20,566 nucleotides of DNA from an uncultured beta proteobacterium (GCA_903834645.1 CAILKA010000332.1:1-20566), one strand, 5' to 3'. Shown: positions 1 to 10,373, numbered from the stretch's first letter. Notes: generated by a model from the sequence alone, not told the origin. Numbers and translations: made by a program.

Positions 1-236
<236 letters not shown>

Positions 237-246
237 GGGGCGATCG

Positions 247-969
247 ATGAGCCGCGTTTACGCCAACCGGGTGGAGGCGGGCCGAGAGCTCGCGGCCGAG
301 CTGTGCAAGCGGCTGGCGCACCCGCCCTCGCCACCCTTGCCGGCGTCGGCCGCGCGCGTCGTGGTCTACGGCCTGCCGCGCGGTGGGGTGCCCGTGGCGG
401 CCGAGGTGGCGCGGGCGCTGCGCGCACCGCTGGACCTCCTGATCGTGCGCAAGGTGGGGGCACCTGGCCAGCCTGAGCTGGCCGTGGGGGCGGTGGCCGA
501 GGGCGAGCCGCCCGAGGTGGTGCTCGACGAACAGAGCATGGCCTGGACCGGCACGCGGGAGAAGTGGGTGCGTGAGCAGGCCCGCATCGAGTACGCGGAG
601 GTGCTGCGCAGGCGCCAGACCTACCTGGCCGGCCGGGTGGCACCTTCGGTGCAGGGAGCCACCGCGGTGGTGGTCGACGACGGCGTGGCCACCGGCACCA
701 CGGTGCGTGCGGCGGTGCAGGCGCTGCGCCGGCGCGGGCCTGCACGCATCGTGCTGGCGCTGCCGGTGGCCCCGGCGGAGGTCATCGAGCTTCTTCGGTC
801 GCTCGTGGACGAGGTGGTGTGCCTGGCCGAGCCGGTGCCTTTCCGCGCCGTCGGGCTGCACTATGGCGACTTTCACCAGGTGAGCGACGAAGAGGTGGTG
901 CGGGTGCTGCAGGAGGCAGCCCGGGCGCATGGTGCGCCAGGCCCGGCGCAGGGGCCAGGCTGGCGGTGA
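247..969 (+). CDS. Phosphoribosyltransferase-domain protein (Rv0571c-like)
   Basis: 240-aa type I phosphoribosyltransferase fold protein. The PRPP-binding loop is visible at residues 141-152 (VVVDDGVATGTT: two acidic residues followed by the ATGTT phosphate loop). The N-terminal RGGVPVA segment (45-51) and the IVRKVGAPGQPELAVGAV segment (66-83) are typical of the stand-alone phosphoribosyltransferases annotated in stress and dormancy clusters. The substrate cannot be told. The hood region does not match a purine, pyrimidine or orotate enzyme that I recognise. ATG 247 was chosen because GAGGGG (235-240) precedes it at good spacing; a GTG at 211 would overlap the upstream gene. The stop is only 4 nt from the convergent response regulator stop, so the two transcripts must meet. 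The M. tuberculosis DosR-regulon protein Rv0571c carries the same domain, which is relevant because several other DosR-type genes lie in this window. Confidence 0.88.
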   Translation: MSRVYANRVEAGRELAAELCKRLAHPPSPPLPASAARVVVYGLPRGGVPVAAEVARALRAPLDLLIVRKVGAPGQPELAVGAVAEGEPPEVVLDEQSMAWTGTREKWVREQARIEYAEVLRRRQTYLAGRVAPSVQGATAVVVDDGVATGTTVRAAVQALRRRGPARIVLALPVAPAEVIELLRSLVDEVVCLAEPVPFRAVGLHYGDFHQVSDEEVVRVLQEAARAHGAPGPAQGPGWR

Positions 970-973
970 CCGC

Positions 974-1684
974 TCAGGTGTCGTCGTCGAACAGCGGCAT
1001 CGTGCGCGAGGGCTGTGCCTGTCCGTCGGGACCGTCCATGCCCTGGTCGATGCCATAGCGGATCAGCCCGGCCATCGTGGGCAGCTGCAGCTTCTCCTGG
1101 ATGCGGGTCTTGTGGGTGCTCACGGTCTTGACCGAGAGGTGCAGCGCGTCGGCGATCTCGGTGAGGCGCTGACCCGCCACGAGGCGGCGCAGTACGTCGA
1201 GCTCGCGGTCGGAGAGCTGGGTGTGGCGCGGCACATCCATCGCGCCGTTGAGCTGCAGCACTACGCGCTCGGCCAGCGTGCTGGTGACGTACGCGCCCCC
1301 GCCGGACACCTTGCGCACGGCCGTGACGAGTTCGGCGGCGGCACGGTCTTTCGTGACGTAGCCGTTGGCCCCGGCCTTGAAGACGCGCAGCGCGTACTGC
1401 TCCTCCGCGTGCATGCTCAGCACCAGCACGGGCTGGGTGGGGAATTCGGTCTTGATGCGGCGCAGCAGGTCCAGGCCGGGCATGCCGGGCATGGAGAGGT
1501 CGATGATGGCGAGGTCCACCGCCTGGGTGCGCAGGACCTGCAGCGCCTCGAAGCCGGACTCGGCCTGCAGCGCCACCCAGCGCTCGGGCGTGGACTCGAG
1601 GATGCGCTGCAGCCCCTCGCGCACGATCGCGTGGTCATCGACGAGCAGGATGCGCAGCGGGGCGCCGGTGGTGGCTTGAAGCAT
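974..1684 (-). CDS. NarL/FixJ-family two-component response regulator
   Basis: 236-aa response regulator. The receiver domain covers about residues 10-127, with the acidic pocket D16/D17, phosphoacceptor D62 (IIDLSMPG), switch Ser90 and conserved K112. The C-terminal LuxR-type HTH covers about 155-212 (LSDRELDVLRRLVAGQRLTEIADALHLSVKTVSTH in pieces) and is followed by a short acidic tail ending DDDT. It should be a DNA-binding transcription factor phosphorylated by the kinase encoded immediately upstream. The ATG overlaps the kinase TGA (shared base 1684, TGATG arrangement), implying translational coupling and near-stoichiometric production. The domain layout is that of NarL, FixJ and mycobacterial DosR. 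Its target sites were not identified. Confidence 0.95.
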   Translation of the reverse strand: MLQATTGAPLRILLVDDHAIVREGLQRILESTPERWVALQAESGFEALQVLRTQAVDLAIIDLSMPGMPGLDLLRRIKTEFPTQPVLVLSMHAEEQYALRVFKAGANGYVTKDRAAAELVTAVRKVSGGGAYVTSTLAERVVLQLNGAMDVPRHTQLSDRELDVLRRLVAGQRLTEIADALHLSVKTVSTHKTRIQEKLQLPTMAGLIRYGIDQGMDGPDGQAQPSRTMPLFDDDT

Positions 1685-2466
1685 CAGGGTGTGCCCGGTT
1701 CGGATACCCGGCCCGTGGGCCGCAGGGGGAGCCTCGCACGCACGCAGGTGCCGCCCCTGCGCCGCTGGCTGAATTCGATCGAGCCGCCGTGCTCGGCCAC
1801 GCGTTCACCCATGCTGCGCAGGCCGATGCAGCCGTGCCGGGCCAGGGCGTCTGGGGGCAGGCCGACGCCGTCGTCCTCGAGGATGAGCGTGACCTGCTCG
1901 GGTTCCCAGTGCAGCCGCATGCGCGCCGCGCTGGCTCGCGCGTGGCGCGCGACGTTGGTCAGGCTCTCCTGCGCGATCCGGTACAGCGCAAGGGCCTGCG
2001 CATCGGTCAGGGCGGCCTCTCGGCCGAAGACCCGCACGGACACTCGGATGCCCAGGCTGCGCGCCGCGTTTCGGCCGAGGGCGCGCAGCGCGGCCGTCGG
2101 GCCGTGGCCGTCGAGCCATGCGGGGCGCTGGTCGCCCACCAGGCGGCGCAGGGACGCCGCCGTCTCCTCGACCAGCACACCCAGCTGCCGCAGCGTGCCG
2201 GGTGGCGCATCCTGCAGCAAGGGGGCGAGCGTGAGCTGGATGGCAGTGAGATGCTGGCCGAGCTCATCGTGCAGTTCCCGCGTGATGCGCCGCCGTTCCG
2301 TGGCGCGCTCCAGGCGCAGCCGGTGCTGCAGGTGCAGGCCCGGTGGGCAGATGTCGGGAAGGGGCATCGGTGCCGCAGGGGTGAGGAGCCGGGTGGTCGG
2401 GAAGGGGTGGTGCAGAAGTGGCGACTCGGGAAAACCATTAAGTCTAGGTGGCCTGCGGTGCGGCAT
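1684..2466 (-). CDS. Soluble NarX/DesK-type histidine kinase without a sensor domain
   Basis: 260-aa kinase. The HisKA_3 dimerisation helix contains the H-box ERRRITRELHDELGQH, with the phosphoacceptor His near residue 66. A HATPase_c domain follows, with N-box (ESLTNVARHAR), G1 box DDGVG and G2 box IGLRSMGERV. No transmembrane segment and no PAS, GAF or haem-binding domain is visible; only about 55 residues precede the H-box. It is therefore a cytoplasmic transmitter-only kinase, needing either a partner or a cue sensed by the core itself. ATG 2466 was chosen because a near-perfect AGGAGG lies 7 nt upstream (about 2474-2479). An upstream in-frame ATG at 2535 lacks such a site. It is coupled to the response regulator by a 1-nt overlap. 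It faces the crp/fnr gene across a 416-nt intergenic region. Confidence 0.9.
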   Translation of the reverse strand: MPHRRPPRLNGFPESPLLHHPFPTTRLLTPAAPMPLPDICPPGLHLQHRLRLERATERRRITRELHDELGQHLTAIQLTLAPLLQDAPPGTLRQLGVLVEETAASLRRLVGDQRPAWLDGHGPTAALRALGRNAARSLGIRVSVRVFGREAALTDAQALALYRIAQESLTNVARHARASAARMRLHWEPEQVTLILEDDGVGLPPDALARHGCIGLRSMGERVAEHGGSIEFSQRRRGGTCVRARLPLRPTGRVSEPGTP

Positions 2467-2882
2467 CAAGAATCCTCCTCGCACTCTCGGGTACACCCGG
2501 CCCGCGCGTAACGCTTGTGTCACGGGTGGGATCAAGGAGCGCGGCCCGCGTGCCTGGCGCGAACCGGCTCAGCCCTCGTCGGGCACGCCGCAAGCGTGCG
2601 TCGCTCCCGTGGTCATGTTCGCCCGGTGGCGTGCTGCCCCCCTTGCCCGCGCACAACGCCCGTGTGCGCGGCCCAGCCGGGCAGGCCGCTGCCAGCGGTC
2701 CCGGCGCCGCGCAATCGGAATCCTCCTACCGTCGTTCGGAGTCCGGAAGACCGCGCCCGGGAATCCGGCACTCGCTCTTCGCGGCGCACGCCGATTGCCG
2801 TTGATCGCAAGGCGGCGGAAGCTTTGCGCCTGCACCAGATGCGGTGCCCGACGACTTCCAACCACCACACGAGAGAGGGATC
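2467..2882. promoter_or_regulatory. Divergent intergenic region between kinase and Crp/Fnr genes
   Basis: This is a 416-nt non-coding stretch between two genes transcribed away from each other. I see no open frame with start signals and codon bias in it. It holds the two ribosome binding sites at its ends (AGGAGG on the minus strand near 2474-2479; GAGAGAGGGA on the plus strand near 2871-2880). It also contains one TTG-N8-CAA box at 2643-2656 and isolated half-sites TTGATCGCA near 2800. No convincing sigma-70 promoter pair was found by eye. Confidence 0.6.
2643..2656. promoter_or_regulatory. Candidate Crp/Fnr-type operator TTG-N8-CAA
   Basis: TTGCCCGCGCACAA matches the TTGNN-N4-NNCAA layout used by the Fnr branch of the Crp/Fnr family. 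It lies in the kinase / crp-fnr divergent region, so it may mediate autoregulation of the regulator and control of the two-component genes. It is one of six such boxes found in the intergenic regions. Its left half (TTGCC) is the least like the window consensus TTGCG. Confidence 0.4.
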
Positions 2883-3695
2883 ATGGACATGATGCAGCAA
2901 GGGCAAAGCCCTATCCAATCGCGCAGGATGGCCGAGCGGGCCGGCTGGTACGGGCGTCCGGTCACGCCAGCGGGTACCGCTGGCCAGGGCAAGCTCTCGG
3001 ACCTGCTGCAGGTCATGGGGGTGGCCTCGGATGAGCGGCCAGCCGGTGAGGCCTACGCGATCCCGGTGAGGCGGCTGCGCACGGGCGCATCGCTGTTCCA
3101 CGAAGGCGCGCCGGCCGATCATCTCTACGTGATCCAGCTGGGCAACTTCAAGACCCTGCGCATGGCCGAGGATGGCTACGAGCAGGTGCTCGGGTTCGCC
3201 GGCATGGGGGAGATCCTGGGCTTCGACGGGCTGTCCAAGGGGCAGTACCAGACGGCCGCCGCAGCGCTGGAGGACAGCCGCGTCTACGCCGTGCCGGTGC
3301 GTGCGCTCGACACCCTGCGCCAGCGTGTGCCCGCCTTCGACCGCGCGCTGCAGGCGGCCGTGAGCCGCGAGCTGCGCCGCGCCTGTGAGATCGCCGATGT
3401 GATGTCTGCCGTGGCTGCCGAGGTGCGGCTGGCGCGCTTCCTGGTGCAGGTCTCGAGCCAGATGGTCGAGCGCGGGCAGTCGCCGCGGCGACTGCTGCTG
3501 CGCATGAACCGGCGCGACATCGCGAGCTACCTGGGTGTGGCGCACGCCACCGCCAGCCGCTCCTTCGGCGCACTGGCCGACGCGGGCTACCTGAAGGTGG
3601 ACAACCGAGCGGTCGAGATCGTCGACCTGGACGGGCTGAAGGTGTGCGCGCGCAACACGCGCGGCACGCTGGAGGACATGGCCGCGCGTGCCTGA
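2883..3695 (+). CDS. Crp/Fnr-family transcriptional regulator without Fe-S cysteines
   Basis: 270-aa protein. The cyclic-nucleotide-binding-type beta roll covers about residues 62-150 (LFHEGAPADHLYVIQLGNFK, then GEILGFDGL). A long dimerisation helix lies at about 155-195. The winged HTH covers about 205-245, with RMNRRDIASYLGVAHATASRS. The layout and the MxRxDIAxYLG signature are Fnr-like. The only cysteines are C168 and C255, so the N-terminal four-cysteine [4Fe-4S] cluster of Fnr is absent. In the recognition helix the Ser-Arg pair (residues 225-226) is kept, while the preceding glutamate of Fnr and Crp is Ala, suggesting altered DNA specificity. It probably senses something other than O2 through an Fe-S cluster, for example NO or redox state, as Dnr/NnrR proteins do. 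ATG 2883 follows GAGAGAGGGA. It is the best candidate reader of the TTG-N8-CAA boxes in this window. Confidence 0.92.
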   Translation: MDMMQQGQSPIQSRRMAERAGWYGRPVTPAGTAGQGKLSDLLQVMGVASDERPAGEAYAIPVRRLRTGASLFHEGAPADHLYVIQLGNFKTLRMAEDGYEQVLGFAGMGEILGFDGLSKGQYQTAAAALEDSRVYAVPVRALDTLRQRVPAFDRALQAAVSRELRRACEIADVMSAVAAEVRLARFLVQVSSQMVERGQSPRRLLLRMNRRDIASYLGVAHATASRSFGALADAGYLKVDNRAVEIVDLDGLKVCARNTRGTLEDMAARA

Positions 3696-3704
3696 AGAAG
3701 GGCT

Positions 3705-3733
3705 CCGGCGGGCGCGCGTGCCGCGCCCGCCGG
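3705..3733. terminator. Bidirectional hairpin between crp/fnr-like gene and 67-aa gene
   Basis: A perfect 12-bp GC-rich stem (3705-3716 with 3722-3733) and a 5-nt loop lie between two convergent stop codons (3695 and 3736). There is no T-run on either side, so it is not a canonical intrinsic terminator. Its position nevertheless suggests that it ends or protects both transcripts. Confidence 0.55.
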
Positions 3734-3735
3734 GC

Positions 3736-3939
3736 TCAGCGCCGGGCACGCCGCTCCTGCAGCTGCTCCGTCTCCACCGCGAGGCACATGGCCCGCAGCT
3801 GCTCGGCCAGCAGGGCCAGCACGTCGTCCAGCGTCACCCGGCCCACGAGGGCGCGCTGCGCCGCCCCCGCGAGCGCAGTCTCGCGGCGCATGACCGTGAC
3901 GATGCGCGAGCGGATCCGGCCGGCGTCGGTGCGGTCCAT
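3736..3939 (-). CDS. 67-aa hypothetical protein
   Basis: Short protein starting MDRTDAGRIRSRIV. It is mostly amphipathic helix, rich in Arg, Ala, Leu and Glu, with no transmembrane segment and one Cys. I recognise no family. Support for it being real: its ATG lies 11 nt after the BON-gene stop, an AGAAGGG ribosome binding site overlaps that stop, and codon use follows the window's GC3 bias. It ends just before a strong hairpin. It is probably the second gene of a BON operon under the box at 4672. Its function is unknown. Confidence 0.6.
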   Translation of the reverse strand: MDRTDAGRIRSRIVTVMRRETALAGAAQRALVGRVTLDDVLALLAEQLRAMCLAVETEQLQERRARR

Positions 3940-3950
3940 GTCGGGCCCTT

Positions 3951-4613
3951 CTAGCGGGTGACGGTGAGGTCGTTGACGACGCGCGTGATGCCGGGTGCCG
4001 CCCAGCAGGCGCCTTCGGCTGCGGAGCGCTCGGGCCAGGAGTCCACGCGCCCCTTGAGCGTCACGGTGGCGCCGCTGACGTCCACGACGATGTGGCGCGC
4101 CTCCCGCTCGGCGTGTCGCGCCAGGGCTTCGCGGATGCGGTCGCCGATGTTGGCGGGGGTGGTCTGCGGCTTGAGCGCGATGCCGTTGGTCACGCCCACG
4201 ACGCCCGTGAGCGGACGCACGGCCTTGGCCGCTGCCACGCGCTGGTACTCCCAATCCACTTCGCCGCCAAGCGTGACCCAGCCCTTCTCCACCTGCACGC
4301 GCACACGGTCCTCGGGCACGAGGGCGTGCCACTTGAGCGCCGATTCGGCGGCCGTGGCGATCTCGGAGTCGCTGCGCCGGTGCCCCGGCTCGAGCTTGAC
4401 GTCGATCTCGACTGCCACCGCGTGCACGCCTTCCACACGCTGTACTGCGCGCTGCACCGCGTACTTCTCGGCGTAGGTGTCCAGGTGCCCGGTGAGCGTG
4501 ACCACGCCCTCGCGCACCGCCACGCCCACGTGCGTGGGATCGATGGCGGGATCCCACTCCAGTTCGGCCATCACGTCCTTGCGGATGTCGGCGTCCTTCT
4601 TCGCGCTCTCCAT
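3951..4613 (-). CDS. Triple BON-domain protein (OsmY-like, cytoplasmic)
   Basis: 220-aa protein built of three consecutive BON domains, at about residues 8-72, 82-148 and 154-218. Each shows the helix plus V-x-V-x-x-G-x-V-x-L-x-G pattern (VGVAVREGVVTLTGHL; VRVQVEKGWVTLGGEV; IVVDVSGATVTLKGRV). BON domains occur in OsmY and related stress proteins and are thought to bind phospholipid or hydrophobic surfaces. Unlike periplasmic OsmY there is no signal peptide here: the N-terminus is MESAKKDADIRKDV, so it should stay in the cytoplasm. ATG 4613 has GGAGGG 5 nt upstream; in-frame codons further upstream would run into the divergent promoter. A TTG-N8-CAA box centred 65 nt upstream suggests control by the Crp/Fnr-type regulator. 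Confidence 0.92.
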   Translation of the reverse strand: MESAKKDADIRKDVMAELEWDPAIDPTHVGVAVREGVVTLTGHLDTYAEKYAVQRAVQRVEGVHAVAVEIDVKLEPGHRRSDSEIATAAESALKWHALVPEDRVRVQVEKGWVTLGGEVDWEYQRVAAAKAVRPLTGVVGVTNGIALKPQTTPANIGDRIREALARHAEREARHIVVDVSGATVTLKGRVDSWPERSAAEGACWAAPGITRVVNDLTVTR

Positions 4614-4671
4614 TGCAGCCCTCCGGTTGATTGGGAATCCACGATCGTCGGCTGCGCGCGTGCGTGCCGGC

Positions 4672-4685
4672 TTGCGTGCAAGCAA
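4672..4685. promoter_or_regulatory. Candidate Crp/Fnr-type operator TTGCGTGCAAGCAA
   Basis: This near-palindrome lies in the 101-nt divergent region between the BON gene (start 4613) and the cheR-like gene (start 4715). It differs by one base from the perfect palindrome at 10402-10415. From its centre a class II promoter would start transcription near 4637 toward the BON gene, leaving a normal leader. Toward cheR the implied start would fall inside the gene, so activation of the BON operon is the likelier role. Confidence 0.6.
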
Positions 4686-4714
4686 TCGTCAGCGGGGCAA
4701 GGTAGAGTGCCCGA

Positions 4715-6628
<1,914 letters not shown>

Positions 6629-9133
6629 CCCCGCCCGCGGCGTGGCCCCCCTCGCCGAGCGCCCCCCAGGCCTGGCGCACCACCGAGAGCCGGGTGAGCT
6701 GCGTGGCCACGCGGTGGTTGACGCTGCCCACCGGCACCTGCCCCTTGGCGTCCGGGCTGCCTGCGGGTGTGCCCGTGAGCAGCTCGATGGCCTGATCCGC
6801 ATCCTCCACGGCCCAGACCTGGAAGGTGCCGGTGCGCACCGCCTCCACCACGTCCTCGCGCAGCATCAGGTGCTGCACGTTGGCCCGAGGAATCACCACA
6901 CCCTGGCCTGCCTGCAGCCCGCGTGAGAGGCACAGGTCGAAGAAGCCTTCGACCTTCTCGTTGATGCCGCCCACGGCCTGCACCTGCCCGAACTGGTTGA
7001 TCGAGCCGGTGACGGCCACCGACTGGCGCACCGGCAGCACGGCCAGCACCGACAGCAGCGCGCACAACTCCGCCAGCGAGGCGCTGTCGCCCTCCACCGG
7101 CCCGTAGGATTGCTCGAACACGAGGCTGGCGGCCAGGGACAGCGGCAACTCCTGCGCATAGCGCGAGGCCAGGAAGGCCGCCAGGATCATCACGCCCTTG
7201 CTGTGCACCGGCCCGCCGAGCGCCGACTCGCGTTCGATGTCCAGCAGCTCGCCATCGCCCAGCCGCGCGGTGGCCGTGATGCGCATGGGGTAGGCAAAGC
7301 GCAGCTCGCCGAGCTCGCTGTAGGCCAGGCCATTGACCTGCCCCACCTGCACACCGCTGGTGGACACCAGCAGCAGGCCACGGCGCAGTGCCTCGTGCAG
7401 CTCGTCGCGCAGGCGGTCGATGCGGTGCGTGCGGGCGGCCAGGGCCTGCACCACGTCCTCGCGCAACACCGTGGCGCGCCCGGCGCGCCGGGCGCAGGCG
7501 TCCGACTCGTGCAGCAGCTCCAGGTAACTGCCGGTTCGGGTCGACAGCCGCCCCGCATCCTCGGCCAGCCGCGCACCGTGCTCGACCAGGCGCGCCACCG
7601 CATCGCGCGCCAGGGGCCGCAGGCCGCGCGCGGCCGCCATCGAGCCCAGCAGCGACGCCAGTTGTGCGGTGTGGGCGGCGTTGCGCTCGATGTCGTCCTC
7701 GAAGTCGGCTGCGACGCGGAAGAGCTCGCTGAACTCCGGGTCGAGCGATTGCAGCAGGTAGTAGTGCTCGCGCTCGCCCACCATCACGACCTTGAGCGCC
7801 AGCGGGATGGGCTCGGGTTCCAGCGGGACCGTGCCAAGCCAGCCCAGCATCTGCGGCAGCGACTCGACCCGCACCTCGGCCGCGCGCAGGGCGCGCTTGA
7901 GCGCCGGCCAGGCCCAGGGCTCGGCCAGTACCTTCAGCGCATCGAGCACCAGGGCGCCCCCGTTGGCGCGATGCAGGGCGCCGGCGCGCACGAGGGTGAA
8001 GTCGGTGAGCAGCGTGCCCAGGTGTGCGGTGTGGTCCACCCGGCCGATGAGGTTGACCAGAGTCGGGTGGTCGCAGCTCACCACGGGCGCGTGTCCGTCG
8101 GGCTCGCGCCCGACGAGCAGGTTCACGCGGTAGCGGTGCAGGGCAAGGCTGCCGCCGAGGCCGACGGGGCCGATCCATCCGGACAGCGTCACCGGCGAGG
8201 CGGAGCCATCGTCGTCTTCCCCGTGTGGCTGCTCGCGCAGCTGATCGCCCGCCTCCAGGATGTCTTGCAGCACCTCGCCCAGGAATGCCGTGACCGGCGG
8301 CAGGTGCGCAAAGCGTTCGCGCAGCTCGTCGATCAGGTGGCCTGCGGCCAGCCCCATCGTGTCGCGCGTGGCCTCGCGCAGGCGCAGCTGCATCTGCCGG
8401 CGCGTGCGCGGCAGATCGTGCAGCAGTTCGCGCAGTTCGTCGCGCAGGCCCTCGATGGCACGTGACAGGCGTTCGCGTTCTTCGACCGGCAAGGCGTCGA
8501 AGGCCTCGTTGGCCAGCGGCTCGCCATCCTTCATCGGGGCGAAGGCGAAGCCCTGTGGCGTGCGCATCAGCGCCACGCCCTGCTCCGCGGCGCGGCTGCC
8601 CAAGGCCTGGAGCGCCTGCTCCTCGCGCTGCTTCGTCTCCGACTGGATGGCCTCCAGGCGCGAGCGGTATTCGTCGCCTTCGAATGCGGTGGCCAGCGCG
8701 CGCCCGAGCTCGACCACGAAGGCCTGCATGGCCGCGCGCAGCCGGGTGCCCTCGCCGGGCGGCAGGCTCAGCGCGCGTGGCTGGTTGGGATCGTCGAAAT
8801 TGTTGAGATAGACCCAGTCGGGTGGCGTCTTGCGCGTGGCGGCATGGGCCTGCAGCAGGCTGCGCACGAGTTCGTGCCGGCCGCTTCCAGGCGAGCCCAG
8901 CACGAAGACGTTGTAGCCCTCCCCGGGCACCTCCAGTGCAAGCTGCAGCGCCTGCACCGCGCGTGCCTGCCCGAAGGGCTGCGAAGGCGGCGCGAGGCTG
9001 GCCGTGGTCTCGAAGTCCAGGCTGGCCGGATCACAGGCGCGGTACACCGCCTCCGCAGGCTGTGCCAGCGGATGCGGTGACGCGCGCGCCACCGGCTCGG
9101 TGGCCAAGGAAGGCGTGCGGGTAGTCAAGGCCT

Positions 9134-9421
9134 TCAGTGCGCACCTTCCGCGCCCGGCCCCTGCAGCCGCGCGCGTGAGCGGCCTGCGAGGTGGGTGAGC
9201 TCTGCCTCGGCCTGGAGCCAGTCTTCCATCGCGTGGCCGTCGCTGCGGCCGCGGCGCTCCCACAGCCCGTAGGCGTGCAGGCGTATGACGGCCTCGCGTG
9301 CGAGGTCGGTTGACGAGGCGGCTGGATCAGCCTGGCTGCCCTGGGCCGGATGGGCTGCAGGCAAGGTCGGCGCGGAACGGGCTGCGGGGTCGGGCCGACC
9401 CTTGGGATACGGAGAGGGCAT
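9134..9421 (-). CDS. DUF2934 small protein
   Basis: 95-aa protein. A low-complexity Pro/Ala-rich N-terminus (1-38) precedes a DUF2934 core at about 40-77 (AREAVIRLHAYGLWERRGRSDGHAMEDWLQAEAEL in pieces), with the usual A-Y-x-L-W-E-x-x-G-R pattern and trailing W-x-x-A-E-x-E. The family is small, soluble and of unknown function, and is common in proteobacterial stress loci. ATG 9421 has CAGGAG 6-7 nt upstream. It is the first gene of a two-gene operon with the Lon-like protease, whose start is adjacent to or overlaps its stop. A TTG-N8-CAA box lies 90 nt upstream of its start. Confidence 0.88.
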   Translation of the reverse strand: MPSPYPKGRPDPAARSAPTLPAAHPAQGSQADPAASSTDLAREAVIRLHAYGLWERRGRSDGHAMEDWLQAEAELTHLAGRSRARLQGPGAEGAH

Positions 9422-9510
9422 GGAGACTCCTGTGAGTGAGATCGCCCCTCGGCCCAAGGCCGGCCGAGAGGCCATGGCGCCGATCCTCGGGGGCCCGCGC
9501 CTGCCCGCCG

Positions 9511-9524
9511 TTGAGCGGGTGCAA
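9511..9524. promoter_or_regulatory. Candidate Crp/Fnr-type operator TTGAGCGGGTGCAA
   Basis: TTG-N8-CAA box in the 129-nt region upstream of DUF2934-lon (start 9421). The gene on the other side (9551, minus strand) ends here rather than starting, so the box can only serve the DUF2934-lon operon. At a class II distance the minus strand reads GAGGAT near 9488-9483, a weak -10. Confidence 0.5.
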
Positions 9525-9550
9525 GATCAGGCCACCCTCACACGGGCCCC

Positions 9551-10348
9551 TCAGTCCATCGTCACCGGCCCCGTGTGCGCGCGGGCCGGAAAGCTCATCG
9601 ACCAGGCAAGCCAGTGCCAGGCGCTCGGGTTGTCGCGCGCGAAGCGCAGCCAGCCTGCCACCTGCACCTGCGTGAAGCGCCGGTGCGAGGCGCCGTCGTC
9701 CACGCCATGGGCGTGGTGCAGCGCATGGGTGAGCTCGTGCAGCGCGACGATGGGCAGGTGGCAGCCCGCCAGCCCCGTGCACAGCTGCACCTCGCGCCGG
9801 GTGCCGTCGTACCAGCCAAAGGCGTGTCCGCTGGCGGCGCGCGAGATCACGCGCATCCGTACCGGCCTGCCCGCCACGAGCACGCGTCGCGGCAGTGCAG
9901 GCTCGCTGGAGAGCGCGCCGCGCACGGCACGGTCATGGCGGCGCCGGCCCGGCAGCACCTGGCTGAGCAGCAGGTTGAACCACAGCCAGGCGCGCGGGTT
10001 GCGCTGTGCGAACTCCATCAGCCCGGTGGCCAGGCTGTGGGTGTAGGCCTCCTCGATGCAGCCGTCCTGGCAGCCCTTGCTGAAGTGGGCCAGGCGCACC
10101 ACGCTCTCCAGGAAGGCCTCGGCCAGCGCCCAGCCCGTGAGGTCCTGGCGCAGCTCCGCGCGGTGTGCCTCCAGGTTGAGGCACACCCGCCTGCGGCCGT
10201 CCTCCATGAGGTGGCGTGGGCGCAGCTCGAAGGCCACCCTGTACGGCCCGAGCACGACGTCGAAGGGCAGCCTCGCCCCCCACTCGCGGTGCAGCGGGTG
10301 GGAGCCAGGCGTGGTCGCAAGGCGTGTGCGCGCGGTCGTCTCGGGCAT
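9551..10348 (-). CDS. Putative zinc metallopeptidase (HExxH), SprT-like arrangement
   Basis: 265-aa soluble protein of no family I recognise. The only clear motif is HELTH (204-208) in IVALHELTHALHHAHGVDD, the HExxH zinc-binding and catalytic signature. It is followed by SHRRF (221-225), whose His222 could be a third ligand as in SprT/WLM-type zincins. No signal peptide or membrane helix is seen. Residues 1-200 contain KGCQDGC, a CxxxC pair at 93-97, and a Trp-rich helical stretch (119-125). ATG 10348 was chosen because AGGAGG lies about 11 nt upstream; an upstream in-frame ATG at 10411 falls inside the palindromic operator. It probably cleaves cytoplasmic proteins, but activity is inferred from the motif alone. 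Confidence 0.75.
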   Translation of the reverse strand: MPETTARTRLATTPGSHPLHREWGARLPFDVVLGPYRVAFELRPRHLMEDGRRRVCLNLEAHRAELRQDLTGWALAEAFLESVVRLAHFSKGCQDGCIEEAYTHSLATGLMEFAQRNPRAWLWFNLLLSQVLPGRRRHDRAVRGALSSEPALPRRVLVAGRPVRMRVISRAASGHAFGWYDGTRREVQLCTGLAGCHLPIVALHELTHALHHAHGVDDGASHRRFTQVQVAGWLRFARDNPSAWHWLAWSMSFPARAHTGPVTMD

Positions 10349-10373
10349 GTCGGTGTCTTCCTCCTGCGTTCGC

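Noticed and set aside
2467..2535. Longer kinase N-terminus from ATG 2535
   Set aside because: ATG 2466 has a near-perfect AGGAGG at 7 nt, and the extension would consist of non-conserved residues containing that site.
929..3034. 701-codon plus-strand open frame across the two-component genes
   Set aside because: Shadow of the kinase and regulator; composition biased and no recognisable domain.
7110..8465. Plus-strand open frame opposite the Lon-like protease
   Set aside because: Gln/His/Arg-rich shadow; the minus strand carries intact Lon catalytic motifs.
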